DNA of 64,000 bases from Phytophthora colocasiae (GCA_018806915.1 JAGKQI010000091.1:3443094-3507093); one strand, 5' to 3'. Shown: positions 33,701 to 48,600, counted from the first letter of the stretch. Notes: generated by a model from the sequence alone, not told the origin. Made by a program: numbers and translations.

Positions 33701-36700
33701 TTGATCCGTAGATACGATTTGCGCCGCGACTTGCCCGCTACCGCCAACTACAACGCACACAGTCTCGTCTCAAAGTTTGTCCTCCGGCCCCACGATCCGG
33801 CGCAACCCTATATATATGTTTCAGCCGATACACGTGTATCGGCGGGGTCAGAGGTCCCCCTCAGCCGGTTTGCCCCTCTGTCAGGGTCCCCTTTGCCCTG
33901 TATCGTGGGGTCCCCAACCCAAAGTTAACAGTTTTGGGCACCTCGATATCACTAGTTTGGGGTTTTGAACTCCTTCGCCAGACAGAAGAAGCTCAGGAGG
34001 GCCAAGTTGGTGCAAAATTCGCGCGAAAAAAACAGCCACTCGTAAGATATCGATGTCTACATGGTTCACTATGAGAATGGACATAGAAGGGCGTGTATAC
34101 ACGCAATAACCAATCAGCGATTAGATTGTAATACTGCAGCAACTACAGACCTGGCGGGCCTGAAATTTCGCAAGGGTGTCTTTTTGACCATACCGAATCC
34201 GACTACAAACCACAGACAGCCGTTTTATGTCAAGTTCGTAGCCAATCAGCGGATAGAAGCAGCCTGCAACAACATTACAGTGGCTACTAGTACACTCGCG
34301 GATAGAAAGCACGACACGGAATACACGCAGCATACATGCTCGGTTTCGTGCTGCAAACAGGTGGTATACGTATATACATAGTCGGTGCACATCCTAGAAG
34401 CGGAAAAGTGTGTCGTTTGTTTCCTCCCACGTGCGTGTTCGCGTGCATTGTATACGCCATCTTTACATAGACGGGGCGGAATGGTTGTGCACATACATGA
34501 CCCGCCACCGGTACCACTCGACGCGCCTTGATCCGTAGATACGATTTGCGCCGCGACTTGCCCGCTACCGCCAACTACAACGCACACAGTCTCGTCTCAA
34601 AGTTTGTCCTCCGGCCCCACGATCCGGCGCAACCCTATATATATGTTTCAGCCGATACACGTGTATCGGCGGGGTCAGGAGTCCCCCTCAGCCGGTTTGC
34701 CCCTCTGTCAGGGTCCCCTTTGACCTGTATCGTGGGGTCCCCCAACCCAAAGTTAACAGTTTTGGGCACCTCGATATCACTAGTTTGGGGTTTTGAACTC
34801 CTTCGCCAGACAGAAGAAGCTCAGGAGGGCCAAGTTGGTGCAAAATTCGCGCGAAAAAAACAGCCACTCGTAAGATATCGATGTCTACATGGTTCACTAT
34901 GAGAATGGACATAGAAGGGCGTGTATACACGCAATAACCAATCAGCGATTAGATTGTAATACTGCAGCAACTACAGACCTGGCGGGCCTGAAATTTCGCA
35001 AAGTGTCTTTTTGACCATACCGAATCCGACTACAAACCACAGACAGCCGTTTTATGTCAAGTTCGTAGCCAATCAGCGGATAGAAGCAGCCTGCAACAAC
35101 ATTACAGTGGCTACTAGTACACTCGCGGATAGAAAGCACGACACGGAATACACGCAGCATACATGCTCGGTTTCGTGCTGCAAACAGGTGGTATACGTAT
35201 ATACATAGTCGGTGCACATCCTAGAAGCGGAAAAGTGTGTCGTTTGTTTCCTCCCACGTGCGTGTTCGCGTGCATTGTATACGCCATCTTTACATAGACG
35301 GGGCGGAATGGTTGTGCACATACATGACCCGCCACCGGTACCACTCGACGCGCCTTGATCCGTAGATACGATTTGCGCCGCGACTTGCCCGCTACCGCCA
35401 ACTACAACGCACACAGTCTCGTCTCAAAGTTTGTCCTCCGGCCCCACGATCCGGCGCAACCCTATATATATGTTTCAGCCGATACACGTGTATCGGCGGG
35501 GTCGAGGTCCCCCTCAGCCGGTTTGCCCCTCTGTCAGGGTCCCCTTTGCCCTGTATCGTGGGGTCCCCCAACCCAAAGTTAACAGTTTTGGGCACCTCGA
35601 TATCACTAGTTTGGGGTTTTGAACTCCTTCGCCAGACAGAAGAAGCTCAGGAGGGCCAAGTTGGTGCAAAATTCGCGCGAAAAAAACAGCCACTCGTAAG
35701 ATATCGATGTCTACATGGTTCACTATGAGAATGGACATAGAAGGGCGTGTATACACGCAATAACCAATCAGCGATTAGATTGTAATACTGCAGCAACTAC
35801 AGACCTGGCGGGCCTGAAATTTCGCAAGGGTGTCTTTTTGACCATACCGAATCCGACTACAAACCACAGACAGCCGTTTTATGTCAAGTTCGTAGCCAAT
35901 CAGCGGATAGAAGCAGCCTGCAACAACATTACAGTGGCTACTAGTACACTCGCGGATAGAAAGCACGACACGGAATACACGCAGCATACATGCTCGGTTT
36001 CGTGCACACAAACAGGTGGTATACGTATATACATAGTCGGTGCACATCCTAGAAGCGGAAAAGTGTGTCGTTTGTTTCCTCCCACGTGCGTGTTCGCGTG
36101 CATTGTATACGCCATCTTTACATAGACGGGGCGGAATGGTTGTGCACATACATGACCCGCCACCGGTACCACTCGACGCGCCTTGATCCGTAGATACGAT
36201 TTGCGCCGCGACTTGCCCGCTACCGCCAACTACAACGCACACAGTCTCGTCTCAAAGTTTGTCCTCCGGCCCCACGATCCGGCGCAACCCTATATATATG
36301 TTTCAGCCGATACACGTGTATCGGCGGGGTCAGGAGTCCCCCTCAGCCGGTTTGCCCCTCTGTCAGGGTCCCCTTTGCCCTGTATCGTGGGGTCCCCCAA
36401 CCCAAAGTTAACAGTTTTGGGCACCTCGATATCACTAGTTGGGGGTTTTGAACTCCTTCGCCAGACAGAAGAAGCTCAGGAGGGCCAAGTTGGTGCAAAA
36501 TTCGCGCGACCAAAAAGCAGCCACTCGTAAGATATCGATGTCTACATGGTTCACTATGAGAATGGACATAGAAGGGCGTGTATACACGCAATAACCAATC
36601 AGCGATTAGATTGTAATACTGCAGCAACTACAGACCTGGCGGGCCTGAAATTTCGCAAGGGTGTCTTTTTGACCATACCGAATCCGACTACAAACCACAG

Positions 36701-39700
36701 ACAGCCGTTTTATGTCAAGTTCGTAGCCAATCAGCGGATAGAAGCAGCCTGCAACAACATTACAGTGGCTACTAGTACACTCGCGGATAGAAAGCACGAC
36801 ACGGAATACACGCAGCATACATGCTCGGTTTCGTGCACACAAACAGGTGGTATACGTATATACATAGTCGGTGCACATCCTAGAAGCGGAAAAGTGTGTC
36901 GTTTGTTTCCTCCCACGTGCGTGTTCGCGTGCATTGTATACGCCATCTTTACATAGACGGGGCGGAATGGTTGTGCACATACATGACCCGCCACCGGTAC
37001 CACTCGACGCGCCTTGATCCGTAGATACGATTTGCGCCGCGACTTGCCCGCTACCGCCAACTACAACGCACACAGTCTCGTCTCAAAGTTTGTCCTCCGG
37101 CCCCACGATCCGGCGCAACCCTATATATATGTTTCAGCCGATACACGTGTATCGGCGGGGTCAGGAGTCCCCCTCAGCCGGTTTGCCCCTCTGTCGGGGG
37201 TCCCCTTTGCCCTGTATCGTGGGGTCCCCCAACCCAAAGTTAACAGTTTTGGGCACCTCGATATCACTAGTTTGGGGTTTTGAACTCCTTCGCCAGACAG
37301 AAGAAGCTCAGGAGGGCCAAGTTGGTGCAAAATTCGCGCGAAAAAAACAGCCACTCGTAAGATATCGATGTCTACATGGTTCACTATGAGAATGGACATA
37401 GAAGGGCGTGTATACACGCAATAACCAATCAGCGATTAGATTGTAATACTGCAGCAACTACAGACCTGGCGGGCCTGAAATTTCGCAAGGGTGTCTTTTT
37501 GACCATACCGAATCCGACTACAAACCACAGACAGCCGTTTTATGTCAAGTTCGTAGCCAATCAGCGGATAGAAGCAGCCTGCAACAACATTACAGTGGCT
37601 ACTAGTACACTCGCGGATAGAAAGCACGACACGGAATACACGCAGCATACATGCTCGGTTTCGTGCTGCAAACAGGTGGTATACGTATATACATAGTCGG
37701 TGCACATCCTAGAAGCGGAAAAGTGTGTCGTTTGTTTCCTCCCACGTGCGTGTTCGCGTGCATTGTATACGCCATCTTTACATAGACGGGGCGGAATGGT
37801 TGTGCACATACATGACCCGCCACCGGTACCACTCGACGCGCCTTGATCCGTAGATACGATTTGCGCCGCGACTTGCCCGCTACCGCCAACTACAACGCAC
37901 ACAGTCTCGTCTCAAAGTTTGTCCTCCGGCCCCACGATCCGGCGCAACCCTATATATATGTTTCAGCCGATACACGTGTATCGGCGGGGTCAGGAGTCCC
38001 CCTCAGCCGGTTTGCCCCTCTGTCGGGGGTCCCCTTTGCCCTGTATCGTGGGGTCCCCCAACCCAAAGTTAACAGTTTTGGGCACCTCGATATCACTAGT
38101 TTGGGGTTTTGAACTCCTTCGCCAGACAGAAGAAGCTCAGGAGGGCCAAGTTGGTGCAAAATTCGCGCGAAAAAAACAGCCACTCGTAAGATATCGATGT
38201 CTACATGGTTCACTATGAGAATGGACATAGAAGGGCGTGTATACACGCAATAACCAATCAGCGATTAGATTGTAATACTGCAGCAACTACAGACCTGGCG
38301 GGCCTGAAATTTCGCAAGGGTGTCTTTTTGACCATACCGAATCCGACTACAAACCACAGACAGCCGTTTTATGTCAAGTTCGTAGCCAATCAGCGGATAG
38401 AAGCAGCCTGCAACAACATTACAGTGGCTACTAGTACACTCGCGGATAGAAAGCACGACACGGAATACACGCAGCATACATGCTCGGTTTCGTGCACACA
38501 AACAGGTGGTATACGTATATACATAGTCGGTGCACATCCTAGAAGCGGAAAAGTGTGTCGTTTGTTTCCTCCCACGTGCGTGTTCGCGTGCATTGTATAC
38601 GCCATCTTTACATAGACGGGGCGGAATGGTTGTGCACATACATGACCCGCCACCGGTACCACTCGACGCGCCTTGATCCGTAGATACGATTTGCGCCGCG
38701 ACTTGCCCGCTACCGCCAACTACAACGCACACAGTCTCGTCTCAAAGTTTGTCCTCCGGCCCCACGATCCGGCGCAACCCTATATATATGTTTCAGCCGA
38801 TACACGTGTATCGGCGGGGTCAGGAGTCCCCCTCAGCCGGTTTGCCCCTCTGTCAGGGTCCCCTTTGCCCTGTATCGTGGGGTCCCCAACCCAAAGTTAA
38901 CAGTTTTGGGCACCTCGATATCACTAGTTTGGGGTTTTGAACTCCTTCGCCAGACAGAAGAAGCTCAGGAGGGCCAAGTTGGTGCAAAATTCGCGCGAAA
39001 AAAAAAACAGCCACTCGTAAGATATCGATGTCTACATGGTTCACTATGAGAATGGACATAGAAGGGCGTGTATACACGCAATAACCAATCAGCGATTAGA
39101 TTGTAATACTGCAGCAACTACAGACCTGGCGGGCCTGAAATTTCGCAAGGGTGTCTGTTTGACCATACCGAATCCGACTACAAACCACAGACAGCCGTTT
39201 TATGTCAAGTTCGTAGCCAATCAGCGGATAGAAGCAGCCTGCAACAACATTACAGTGGCTACTAGTACACTCGCGGATAGAAAGCACGACACGGAATACA
39301 CGCAGCATACATGCTCGGTTTCGTGCTGCAAACAGGTGGTATACGTATATACATAGTCGGTGCACATCCTAGAAGCGGAAAAGTGTGTCGTTTGTTTCCT
39401 CCCACGTGCGTGTTCGCGTGCATTGTATACGCCATCTTTACATAGACGGGGCGGAATGGTTGTGCACATACATGACCCGCCACCGGTACCACTCGACGCG
39501 CCTTGATCCGTAGATACGATTTGCGCCGCGACTTGCCCGCTACCGCCAACTACAACGCACACAGTCTCGTCTCAAAGTTTGTCCTCCGGCCCCACGATCC
39601 GGCGCAACCCTATATATATGTTTCAGCCGATACACGTGTATCGGCGGGGTCGAGGTCCCCCTCAGCCGGTTTGCCCCTCTGTCAGGGTCCCCTTTGCCCT

Positions 39701-42700
39701 GTATCGTGGGGTCCCCCAACCCAAAGTTAACAGTTTTGGGCACCTCGATATCACTAGTTTGGGGTTTTGAACTCCTTCGCCAGACAGAAGAAGCTCAGGA
39801 GGGCCAAGTTGGTGCAAAATTCGCGCGAAAAAAAACAGCCACTCGTAAGATATCGATGTCTACATGGTTCACTATGAGAATGGACATAGAAGGGCGTGTA
39901 TACACGCAATAACCAATCAGCGATTAGATTGTAATACTGCAGCAACTACAGACCTGGCGGGCCTGAAATTTCGCAAGGGTGTCTTTTTGACCATACCGAA
40001 TCCGACTACAAACCACAGACAGCCGTTTTATGTCAAGTTCGTAGCCAATCAGCGGATAGAAGCAGCCTGCAACAACATTACAGTGGCTACTAGTACACTC
40101 GCGGATAGAAAGCACGACACGGAATACACGCAGCATACATGCTCGGTTTCGTGCACACAAACAGGTGGTATACGTATATACATAGTCGGTGCACATCCTA
40201 GAAGCGGAAAAGTGTGTCGTTTGTTTCCTCCCACGTGCGTGTTCGCGTGCATTGTATACGCCATCTTTACATAGACGGGGCGGAATGGTTGTGCACATAC
40301 ATGACCCGCCACCGGTACCACTCGACGCGCCTTGATCCGTAGATACGATTTGCGCCGCGACTTGCCCGCTACCGCCAACTACAACGCACACAGTCTCGTC
40401 TCAAAGTTTGTCCTCCGGCCCCACGATCCGGCGCAACCCTATATATATGTTTCAGCCGATACACGTGTATCGGCGGGGTCAGGAGTCCCCCTCAGCCAGT
40501 TTTGCCCCTCTGTCAGGGGTCCCCTTTGCCCTGTATCGTGGGGTCCCCAACCCAAAGTTAACAGTTTTGGGCACCTCGATATCACTAGTTTGGGGTTTTG
40601 AACTCCTTCGCCAGACAGAAGAAGCTCAGGAGGGCCAAGTTGGTGCAAAATTCGCGCGAAAAAAACAGCCACTCGTAAGATATCGATGTCTACATGGTTC
40701 ACTATGAGAATGGACATAGAAGGGCGTGTATACACGCAATAACCAATCAGCGATTAGATTGTAATACTGCAGCAACTACAGACCTGGCGGGCCTGAAATT
40801 TCGCAAAGGGTGTCTTTTTGACCATACCGAATCCGACTACAAACCACAGACAGCCGTTTTATGTCAAGTTCGTAGCCAATCAGCGGATAGAAGCAGCCTG
40901 CAACAACATTACAGTGGCTACTAGTACACTCGCGGATAGAAAGCACGACACGGAATACACGCAGCATACATGCTCGGTTTCGTGCACACAAACAGGTGGT
41001 ATACGTATATACATAGTCGGTGCACATCCTAGAAGCGGAAAAGTGTGTCGTTTGTTTCCTCCCACGTGCGTGTTCGCGTGCATTGTATACGCCATCTTTA
41101 CATAGACAGGGCGGAATGGTTGTGCACATACATGACCCGCCACCGGTACCACTCGACGCGCCTTGATCCGTAGATACGATTTGCGCCGCGACTTGCCCGC
41201 TACCGCCAACTACAACGCACACAGTCTCGTCTCAAAGTTTGTCCTCCGGCCCCACGATCCGGCGCAACCCTATATATATGTTTCAGCCGATACACGTGTA
41301 TCGGCGGGGTCAGGAGTCCCCCTCAGCCGGTTTGCCCCTCTGTCAGGGTCCCCTTTGCCCTGTATCGTGGGTCCCCCAACCCAAAGTTAACAGTTTTGGG
41401 CACCTCGATATCACTAGTTTGGGGTTTTGAACTCCTTCGCCAGACAGAAGAAGCTCAGGAGGGCCAAGTTGGTGCAAAATTCGCGCGAAAAAAACAGCCA
41501 CTCGTAAGATATCGATGTCTACATGGTTCACTATGAGAATGGACATAGAAGGGCGTGTATACACGCAATAACCAATCAGCGATTAGATTGTAATACTGCA
41601 GCAACTACAGACCTGGCGGGCCTGAAATTTCGCAAAGGTGTCTTTTTGACCATACCGAATCCGACTACAAACCACAGACAGCCGTTTTATGTCAAGTTCG
41701 TAGCCAATCAGCGGATAGAAGCAGCCTGCAACAACATTACAGTGGCTACTAGTACACTCGCGGATAGAAAGCACGACACGGAATACACGCAGCATACATG
41801 CTCGGTTTCGTGCTGCAAACAGGTGGTATACGTATATACATAGTCGGTGCACATCCTAGAAGCGGAAAAGTGTGTCGTTTGTTTCCTCCCACGTGCGTGT
41901 TCGCGTGCATTGTATACGCCATCTTTACATAGACGGGGCGGAATGGTTGTGCACATACATGACCCGCCACCGGTACCACTCGACGCGCCTTGATCCGTAG
42001 ATACGATTTGCGCCGCGACTTGCCCGCTACCGCCAACTACAACGCACACAGTCTCGTCTCAAAGTTTGTCCTCCGGCCCCACGATCCGGCGCAACCCTAT
42101 ATATATGTTTCAGCCGATACACGTGTATCGGCGGGGTCAGGAGTCCCCCTCAGCCGGTTTTGCCCCTCTGTCAGGGTCCCCTTTGCCCTGTATCGTGGGG
42201 TCCCCCAACCCAAAGTTAACAGTTTTGGGCACCTCGATATCACTAGTTTGGGGTTTTGAACTCCTTCGCCAGACAGAAGAAGCTCAGGAGGGCCAAGTTG
42301 GTGCAAAATTCGCGCGAAAAAAAAACAGCCACTCGTAAGATATCGATGTCTACATGGTTCACTATGAGAATGGACATAGAAGGGCGTGTATACACGCAAT
42401 AACCAATCAGCGATTAGATTGTAATACTGCAGCAACTACAGACCTGGCGGGCCTGAAATTTCGCAAAGTGTCTTTTTGACCATACCGAATCCGACTACAA
42501 ACCACAGACAGCCGTTTTATGTCAAGTTCGTAGCCAATCAGCGGATAGAAGCAGCCTGCAACAACATTACAGTGGCTACTAGTACACTCGCGGATAGAAA
42601 GCACGACACGGAATACACGCAGCATACATGCTCGGTTTCGTGCACACAAACAGGTGGTATACGTATATACATAGTCGGTGCACATCCTAGAAGCGGAAAA

Positions 42701-45700
42701 GTGTGTCGTTTGTTTCCTCCCACGTGCGTGTTCGCGTGCATTGTATACGCCATCTTTACATAGACGGGGCGGAATGGTTGTGCACATACATGACCCGCCA
42801 CCGGTACCACTCGACGCGCCTTGATCCGTAGATACGATTTGCGCCGCGACTTGCCCGCTACCGCCAACTACAACGCACACAGTCTCGTCTCAAAGTTTGT
42901 CCTCCGGCCCCACGATCCGGCGCAACCCTATATATATGTTTCAGCCGATACACGTGTATCGGCGGGGTCAGGAGTCCCCCTCAGCCGGTTTGCCCCTCTG
43001 TCAGGGTCCCCTTTGCCCTGTATCGTGGGGTCCCCAACCCAAAGTTAACAGTTTTGGGCACCTCGATATCACTAGTGTGGGGTTTTGAACTCCTTCGCCA
43101 GACAGAAGAAGCTCAGGAGGGCCAAGTTGGTGCAAAATTCGCGCGAAAAAAACAGCCACTCGTAAGATATCGATGTCTACATGGTTCACTATGAGAATGG
43201 ACATAGAAGGGCGTGTATACACGCAATAACCAATCAGCGATTAGATTGTAATATTGCAGCAACTACAGACCTGGCGGGCCTGAAATTTCGCAAAGGGTGT
43301 CTTTTTGACCATACCGAATCCGACTACAAACCACAGACAGCCGTTTTATGTCAAGTTCGTAGCCAATCAGCGGATAGAAGCAGCCTGCAACAACATTACA
43401 GTGGCTACTAGTACACTCGCGGATAGAAAGCACGACACGGAATACACGCAGCATACATGCTCGGTTTCGTGCACACAAACAGGTGGTATACGTATATACA
43501 TAGTCGGTGCACATCCTAGAAGCGGAAAAGTGTGTCGTTTGTTTCCTCCCACGTGCGTGTTCGCGTGCATTGTATACGCCATCTTTACATAGACGGGGCG
43601 GAATGGTTGTGCACATACATGACCCGCCACCGGTACCACTCGACGCGCCTTGATCCGTAGATACGATTTGCGCCGCGACTTGCCCGCTACCGCCAACTAC
43701 AACGCACACAGTCTCGTCTCAAAGTTTGTCCTCCGGCCCCACGATCCGGCGCAACCCTATATATATGTTTCAGCCGATACACGTGTATCGGCGGGGTCAG
43801 GAGTCCCCCTCAGCCAGTTTGCCCCTCTGTCAGGGTCCCCTTTGCCCTGTATCGTGGGGTCCCCAACCCAAAGTTAACAGTTTTGGGCACCTCGATATCA
43901 CTAGTTTGGGGTTTTGAACTCCTTCGCCAGACAGAAGAAGCTCAGGAGGGCCAAGTTGGTGCAAAATTCGCGCGAAAAAACAGCCACTCGTAAGATATCG
44001 ATGTCTACATGGTTCACTATGAGAATGGACATAGAAGGGCGTGTATACACGCAATAACCAATCAGCGATTAGATTGTAATACTGCAGCAACTACAGACCT
44101 GGCGGGCCTGAAATTTCGCAAGGGTGTCTGTTTGACCATACCGAATCCGACTACAAACCACAGACAGCCGTTTTATGTCAAGTTCGTAGCCAATCAGCGG
44201 ATAGAAGCAGCCTGCAACAACATTACAGTGGCTACTAGTACACTCGCGGATAGAAAGCACGACACGGAATACACGCAGCATACATGCTCGGTTTCGTGCA
44301 CACAAACAGGTGGTATACGTATATACATAGTCGGTGCACATCCTAGAAGCGGAAAAGTGTGTCGTTTGTTTCCTCCCACGTGCGTGTTCGCGTGCATTGT
44401 ATACGCCATCTTTACATAGACGGGGCGGAATGGTTGTGCACATACATGACCCGCCACCGGTACCACTCGACGCGCCTTGATCCGTAGATACGATTTGCGC
44501 CGCGACTTGCCCGCTACCGCCAACTACAACGCACACAGTCTCGTCTCAAAGTTTGTCCTCCGGCCCCACGATCCGGCGCAACCCTATATATATGTTTCAG
44601 CCGATACACGTGTATCGGCGGGGTCAGGAGTCCCCCTCAGCCGGTTTGCCCCTCTGTCAGGGTCCCCTTTGCCCTGTATCGTGGGGTCCCCCAACCCAAA
44701 GTTAACAGTTTTGGGCACCTCGATATCACTAGTTTGGGGTTTTGAACTCCTTCGCCAGACAGAAGAAGCTCAGGAGGGCCAAGTTGGTGCAAAATTCGCG
44801 CGAAAAAAAAAACAGCCACTCGTAAGATATCGATGTCTACATGGTTCACTATGAGAATGGACATAGAAGGGCGTGTATACACGCAATAACCAATCAGCGA
44901 TTAGATTGTAATACTGCAGCAACTACAGACCTGGCGGGCCTGAAATTTCGCAAAGTGTCTTTTTGACCATACCGAATCCGACTACAAACCACAGACAGCC
45001 GTTTTATGTCAAGTTCGTAGCCAATCAGCGGATAGAAGCAGCCTGCAACAACATTACAGTGGCTACTAGTACACTCGCGGATAGAAAGCACGACACGGAA
45101 TACACGCAGCATACATGCTCGGTTTCGTGCACACAAACAGGTGGTATACGTATATACATAGTCGGTGCACATCCTAGAAGCGGAAAAGTGTGTCGTTTGT
45201 TTCCTCCCACGTGCGTGTTCGCGTGCATTGTATACGCCATCTTTACATAGACAGGGCGGAATGGTTGTGCACATACATGACCCGCCACCGGTACCACTCG
45301 ACGCGCCTTGATCCGTAGATACGATTTGCGCCGCGACTTGCCCGCTACCGCCAACTACAACGCACACAGTCTCGTCTCAAAGTTTGTCCTCCGGCCCCAC
45401 GATCCGGCGCAACCCTATATATATGTTTCAGCCGATACACGTGTATCGGCGGGGTCAGGAGTCCCCCTCAGCCGGTTTGCCCCTCTGTCAGGCTCCCCTT
45501 TGCCCTGTATCGTGGGGTCCCCCAACCCAAAGTTAACAGTTTTGGGCACCTCGATATCACTAGTTTGGGGTTTTGAACTCCTTCGCCAGACAGAAGAAGC
45601 TCAGGAGGGCCAAGTTGGTGCAAAATTCGCGCGAAAAAAACAGCCACTCGTAAGATATCGATGTCTACATGGTTCACTATGAGAATGGACATAGAAGGGC

Positions 45701-48267
45701 GTGTATACACGCAATAACCAATCAGCGATTAGATTGTAATACTGCAGCAACTACAGACCTGGCGGGCCTGAAATTTCGCAAGGGTGTCTTTTTGACCATA
45801 CCGAATCCGACTACAAACCACAGACAGCCGTTTTATGTCAAGTTCGTAGCCAATCAGCGGATAGAAGCAGCCTGCAACAACATTACAGTGGCTACTAGTA
45901 CACTCGCGGATAGAAAGCACGACACGGAATACACGCAGCATACATGCTCGGTTTCGTGCACACAAACAGGTGGTATACGTATATACATAGTCGGTGCACA
46001 TCCTAGAAGCGGAAAAGTGTGTCGTTTGTTTCCTCCCACGTGCGTGTTCGCGTGCATTGTATACGCCATCTTTACATAGACGGGGCGGAATGGTTGTGCA
46101 CATACATGACCCGCCACCGGTACCACTCGACGCGCCTTGATCCGTAGATACGATTTGCGCCGCGACTTGCCCGCTACCGCCAACTACAACGCACACAGTC
46201 TCGTCTCAAAGTTTGTCCTCCGGCCCCACGATCCGGCGCAACCCTATATATATGTTTCAGCCGATACACGTGTATCGGCGGGGTCAGGAGTCCCCCTCAG
46301 CCGGTTTGCCCCTCTGTCAGGGTCCCCTTTGCCCTGTATCGTGGGGTCCCCAACCCAAAGTTAACAGTTTTGGGCACCTCGATATCACTAGTTTGGGGTT
46401 TTGAACTCCTTCGCCAGACAGAAGAAGCTCAGGAGGGCCAAGTTGGTGCAAAATTCGCGCGAAAAAAACAGCCACTCGTAAGATATCGATGTCTACATGG
46501 TTCACTATGAGAATGGACATAGAAGGGCGTGTATACACGCAATAACCAATCAGCGATTAGATTGTAATACTGCAGCAACTACAGACCTGGCGGGCCTGAA
46601 ATTTCGCAAGGGTGTCTTTTTGACCATACCGAATCCGACTACAAACCACAGACAGCCGTTTTATGTCAAGTTCGTAGCCAATCAGCGGATAGAAGCAGCC
46701 TGCAACAACATTACAGTGGCTACTAGTACACTCGCGGATAAAGCACGACACGGAATACACGCAGCATACATGCTCGGTTTCGTGCACACAAACAGGTGGT
46801 ATACGTATATACATAGTCGGTGCACATCCTAGAAGCGGAAAAGTGTGTCGTTTGTTTCCTCCCACGTGCGTGTTCGCGTGCATTGTATACGCCATCTTTA
46901 CATAGACGGGGCGGAATGGTTGTGCACATACATGACCCGCCACCGGTACCACTCGACGCGCCTTGATCCGTAGATACGATTTGCGCCGCGACTTGCCCGC
47001 TACCGCCAACTACAACGCACACAGTCTCGTCTCAAAGTTTGTCCTCCGGCCCCACGATCCGGCGCAACCCTATATATATGTTTCAGCCGATACACGTGTA
47101 TCGGCGGAGTCAGGAGTCCCCCTCAGCCGGTTTGCCCCTCTGTCAGGGTCCCCTTTGCCCTGTATCGTGGGGTCCCCAACCCAAAGTTAACAGTTTTGGG
47201 CACCTCGATATCACTAGTTTGGGGTTTTGAACTCCTTCGCCAGACAGAAGAAGCTCAGGAGGGCCAAGTTGGTGCAAAATTCGCGCGAAAAAAAAAACAG
47301 CCACTCGTAAGATATCGATGTCTACATGGTTCACTATGAGAATGGACATAGAAGGGCGTGTATACACGCAATAACCAATCAGCGATTAGATTGTAATACT
47401 GCAGCAACTACAGACCTGGCGGGCCTGAAATTTCGCAAAGGGTGTCTTTTTGACCATACCGAATCCGACTACAAACCACAGACAGCCGTTTTATGTCAAG
47501 TTCGTAGCCAATCAGCGGATAGAAGCAGCCTGCAACAACATTACAGTGGCTACTAGTACACTCGCGGATAAAGCACGACACGGAATACACGCAGCATACA
47601 TGCTCGGTTTCGTGCACACAAACAGGTGGTATACGTATATACATAGTCGGTGCACATCCTAGAAGCGGAAAAGTGTGTCGTTTGTTTCCTCCCACGTGCG
47701 TGTTCGCGTGCATTGTATACGCCATCTTTACATAGACGGGGCGGAATGGTTGTGCACATACATGACCCGCCACCGGTACCACTCGACGCGCCTTGATCCG
47801 TAGATACGATTTGCGCCGCGACTTGCCCGCTACCGCCAACTACAACGCACACAGTCTCGTCTCAAAGTTTGTCCTCCGGCCCCACGATCCGGCGCAACCC
47901 TATATATATGTTTCAGCCGATACACGTGTATCGGCGGGGTCAGGAGTCCCCCTCAACCGGTTTTGCCCCTCTGTCGGGGTCCCCTTTGCCCTGTATCGTG
48001 GGGTCCCCCAACCCAAAGTTAACAGTTTTGGGCACCTCGATATCACTAGTTTGGGGTTTTGAACTCCTTCGCCAGACAGAAGAAGCTCAGGAGGGCCAAG
48101 TTGGTGCAAAATTCGCGCGAAAAAAACACAGCCACTCGTAAGATATCGATGTCTACATGGTTCACTATGAGAATGGACATAGAAGGGCGTGTATACACGC
48201 AATAACCAATCAGCGATTAGATTGTAATACTGCAGCAACTACAGACCTGGCGGGCCTGAAATTTCGC

Positions 48268-48600
48268 ACGAAGGTTGGGGGACTTTTGACTTCTGAGAAC
48301 CCAGACTACAAAACCGGTGAGACGAGACTGTATTCCGCTTTGTAGTATAGGATGTGCACCGAGCGAAATCGTAATCTACGGATCATGCGCGTCCGAAGTG
48401 GATACCACCTGTTTGTGTACTGAAACCGAGCATGTATGCTGCCGTGTGTTACAATGCGCGCCGAACGCGCGTGGAAGGAAACACGACACTTTTTCCGCGA
48501 AGGATGTGCACCGACACTAGTAGCCACTGTAATGTATATGCGTGGGTATTCCGTGTCGTGCTTCTATCCGCTGATTGTACTAAGTGAACTCAGGCTGCTT
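48268..48600. other. Scrambled junction where the satellite array changes orientation
   Basis: The last forward copy stops after AATTTCGCA. From about 48273 (GGTTGGGGGAC) short blocks of the reverse-complement unit follow in the wrong order, with intervening stretches missing. GAGACGAGACTGT is followed by GGATGTGCACCGA, then ATCTACGGATCA, then ACCACCTGTTTGTGT, then back to ACAATGCGCGC and GGATGTGCACCGAC again. The TATA and 20-bp dyad part is absent. Regular inverted order resumes near 48600. No library-adapter sequence was recognised. Confidence 0.8.

Larger units (their letters stand above)
12245..48267 (+). repeat. 829-bp megasatellite, forward array of 43 complete units plus a partial one
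   Basis: Head-to-tail copies starting AACCCTATATATATG, spaced 826-832 bp; unit 1 starts at 12245 and unit 44 (47894) breaks off at 48267. Length differences sit mainly in a GC-run block about 20-130 bp into the unit and in an A-tract (about 6-10 A after GCGCG) about 230 bp in. The rest is almost identical between units except a few diagnostic sites: CTCACGG, CTCGCGG or GGATAAAG; GTGTCTG or GTGTCTT with one to three G before it; GTGCTGCAAAC or GTGCACACAAAC. No rRNA, tRNA, snRNA or transposase signature is visible. Overlapping open frames of 60-157 codons occur on both strands but break between copies. Confidence 0.98.

Noticed and set aside
12508..48345. Conserved open frames of 63-157 codons on both strands in nearly every satellite unit (a 106/136-codon plus-strand frame starting MVHYENGHRR and a Cys-rich 113/155-codon minus-strand frame starting MCVVVGGSGQ).
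   Set aside because: Unit variants are one- or two-base indels that split, fuse or shift these frames (GTGCTGCAAAC or GTGCACACAAAC; one to three G before TGTCT; GGATAGAAAG or GGATAAAG). Identity reflects DNA homogenisation, and frames overlap on both strands. No family resemblance was seen.
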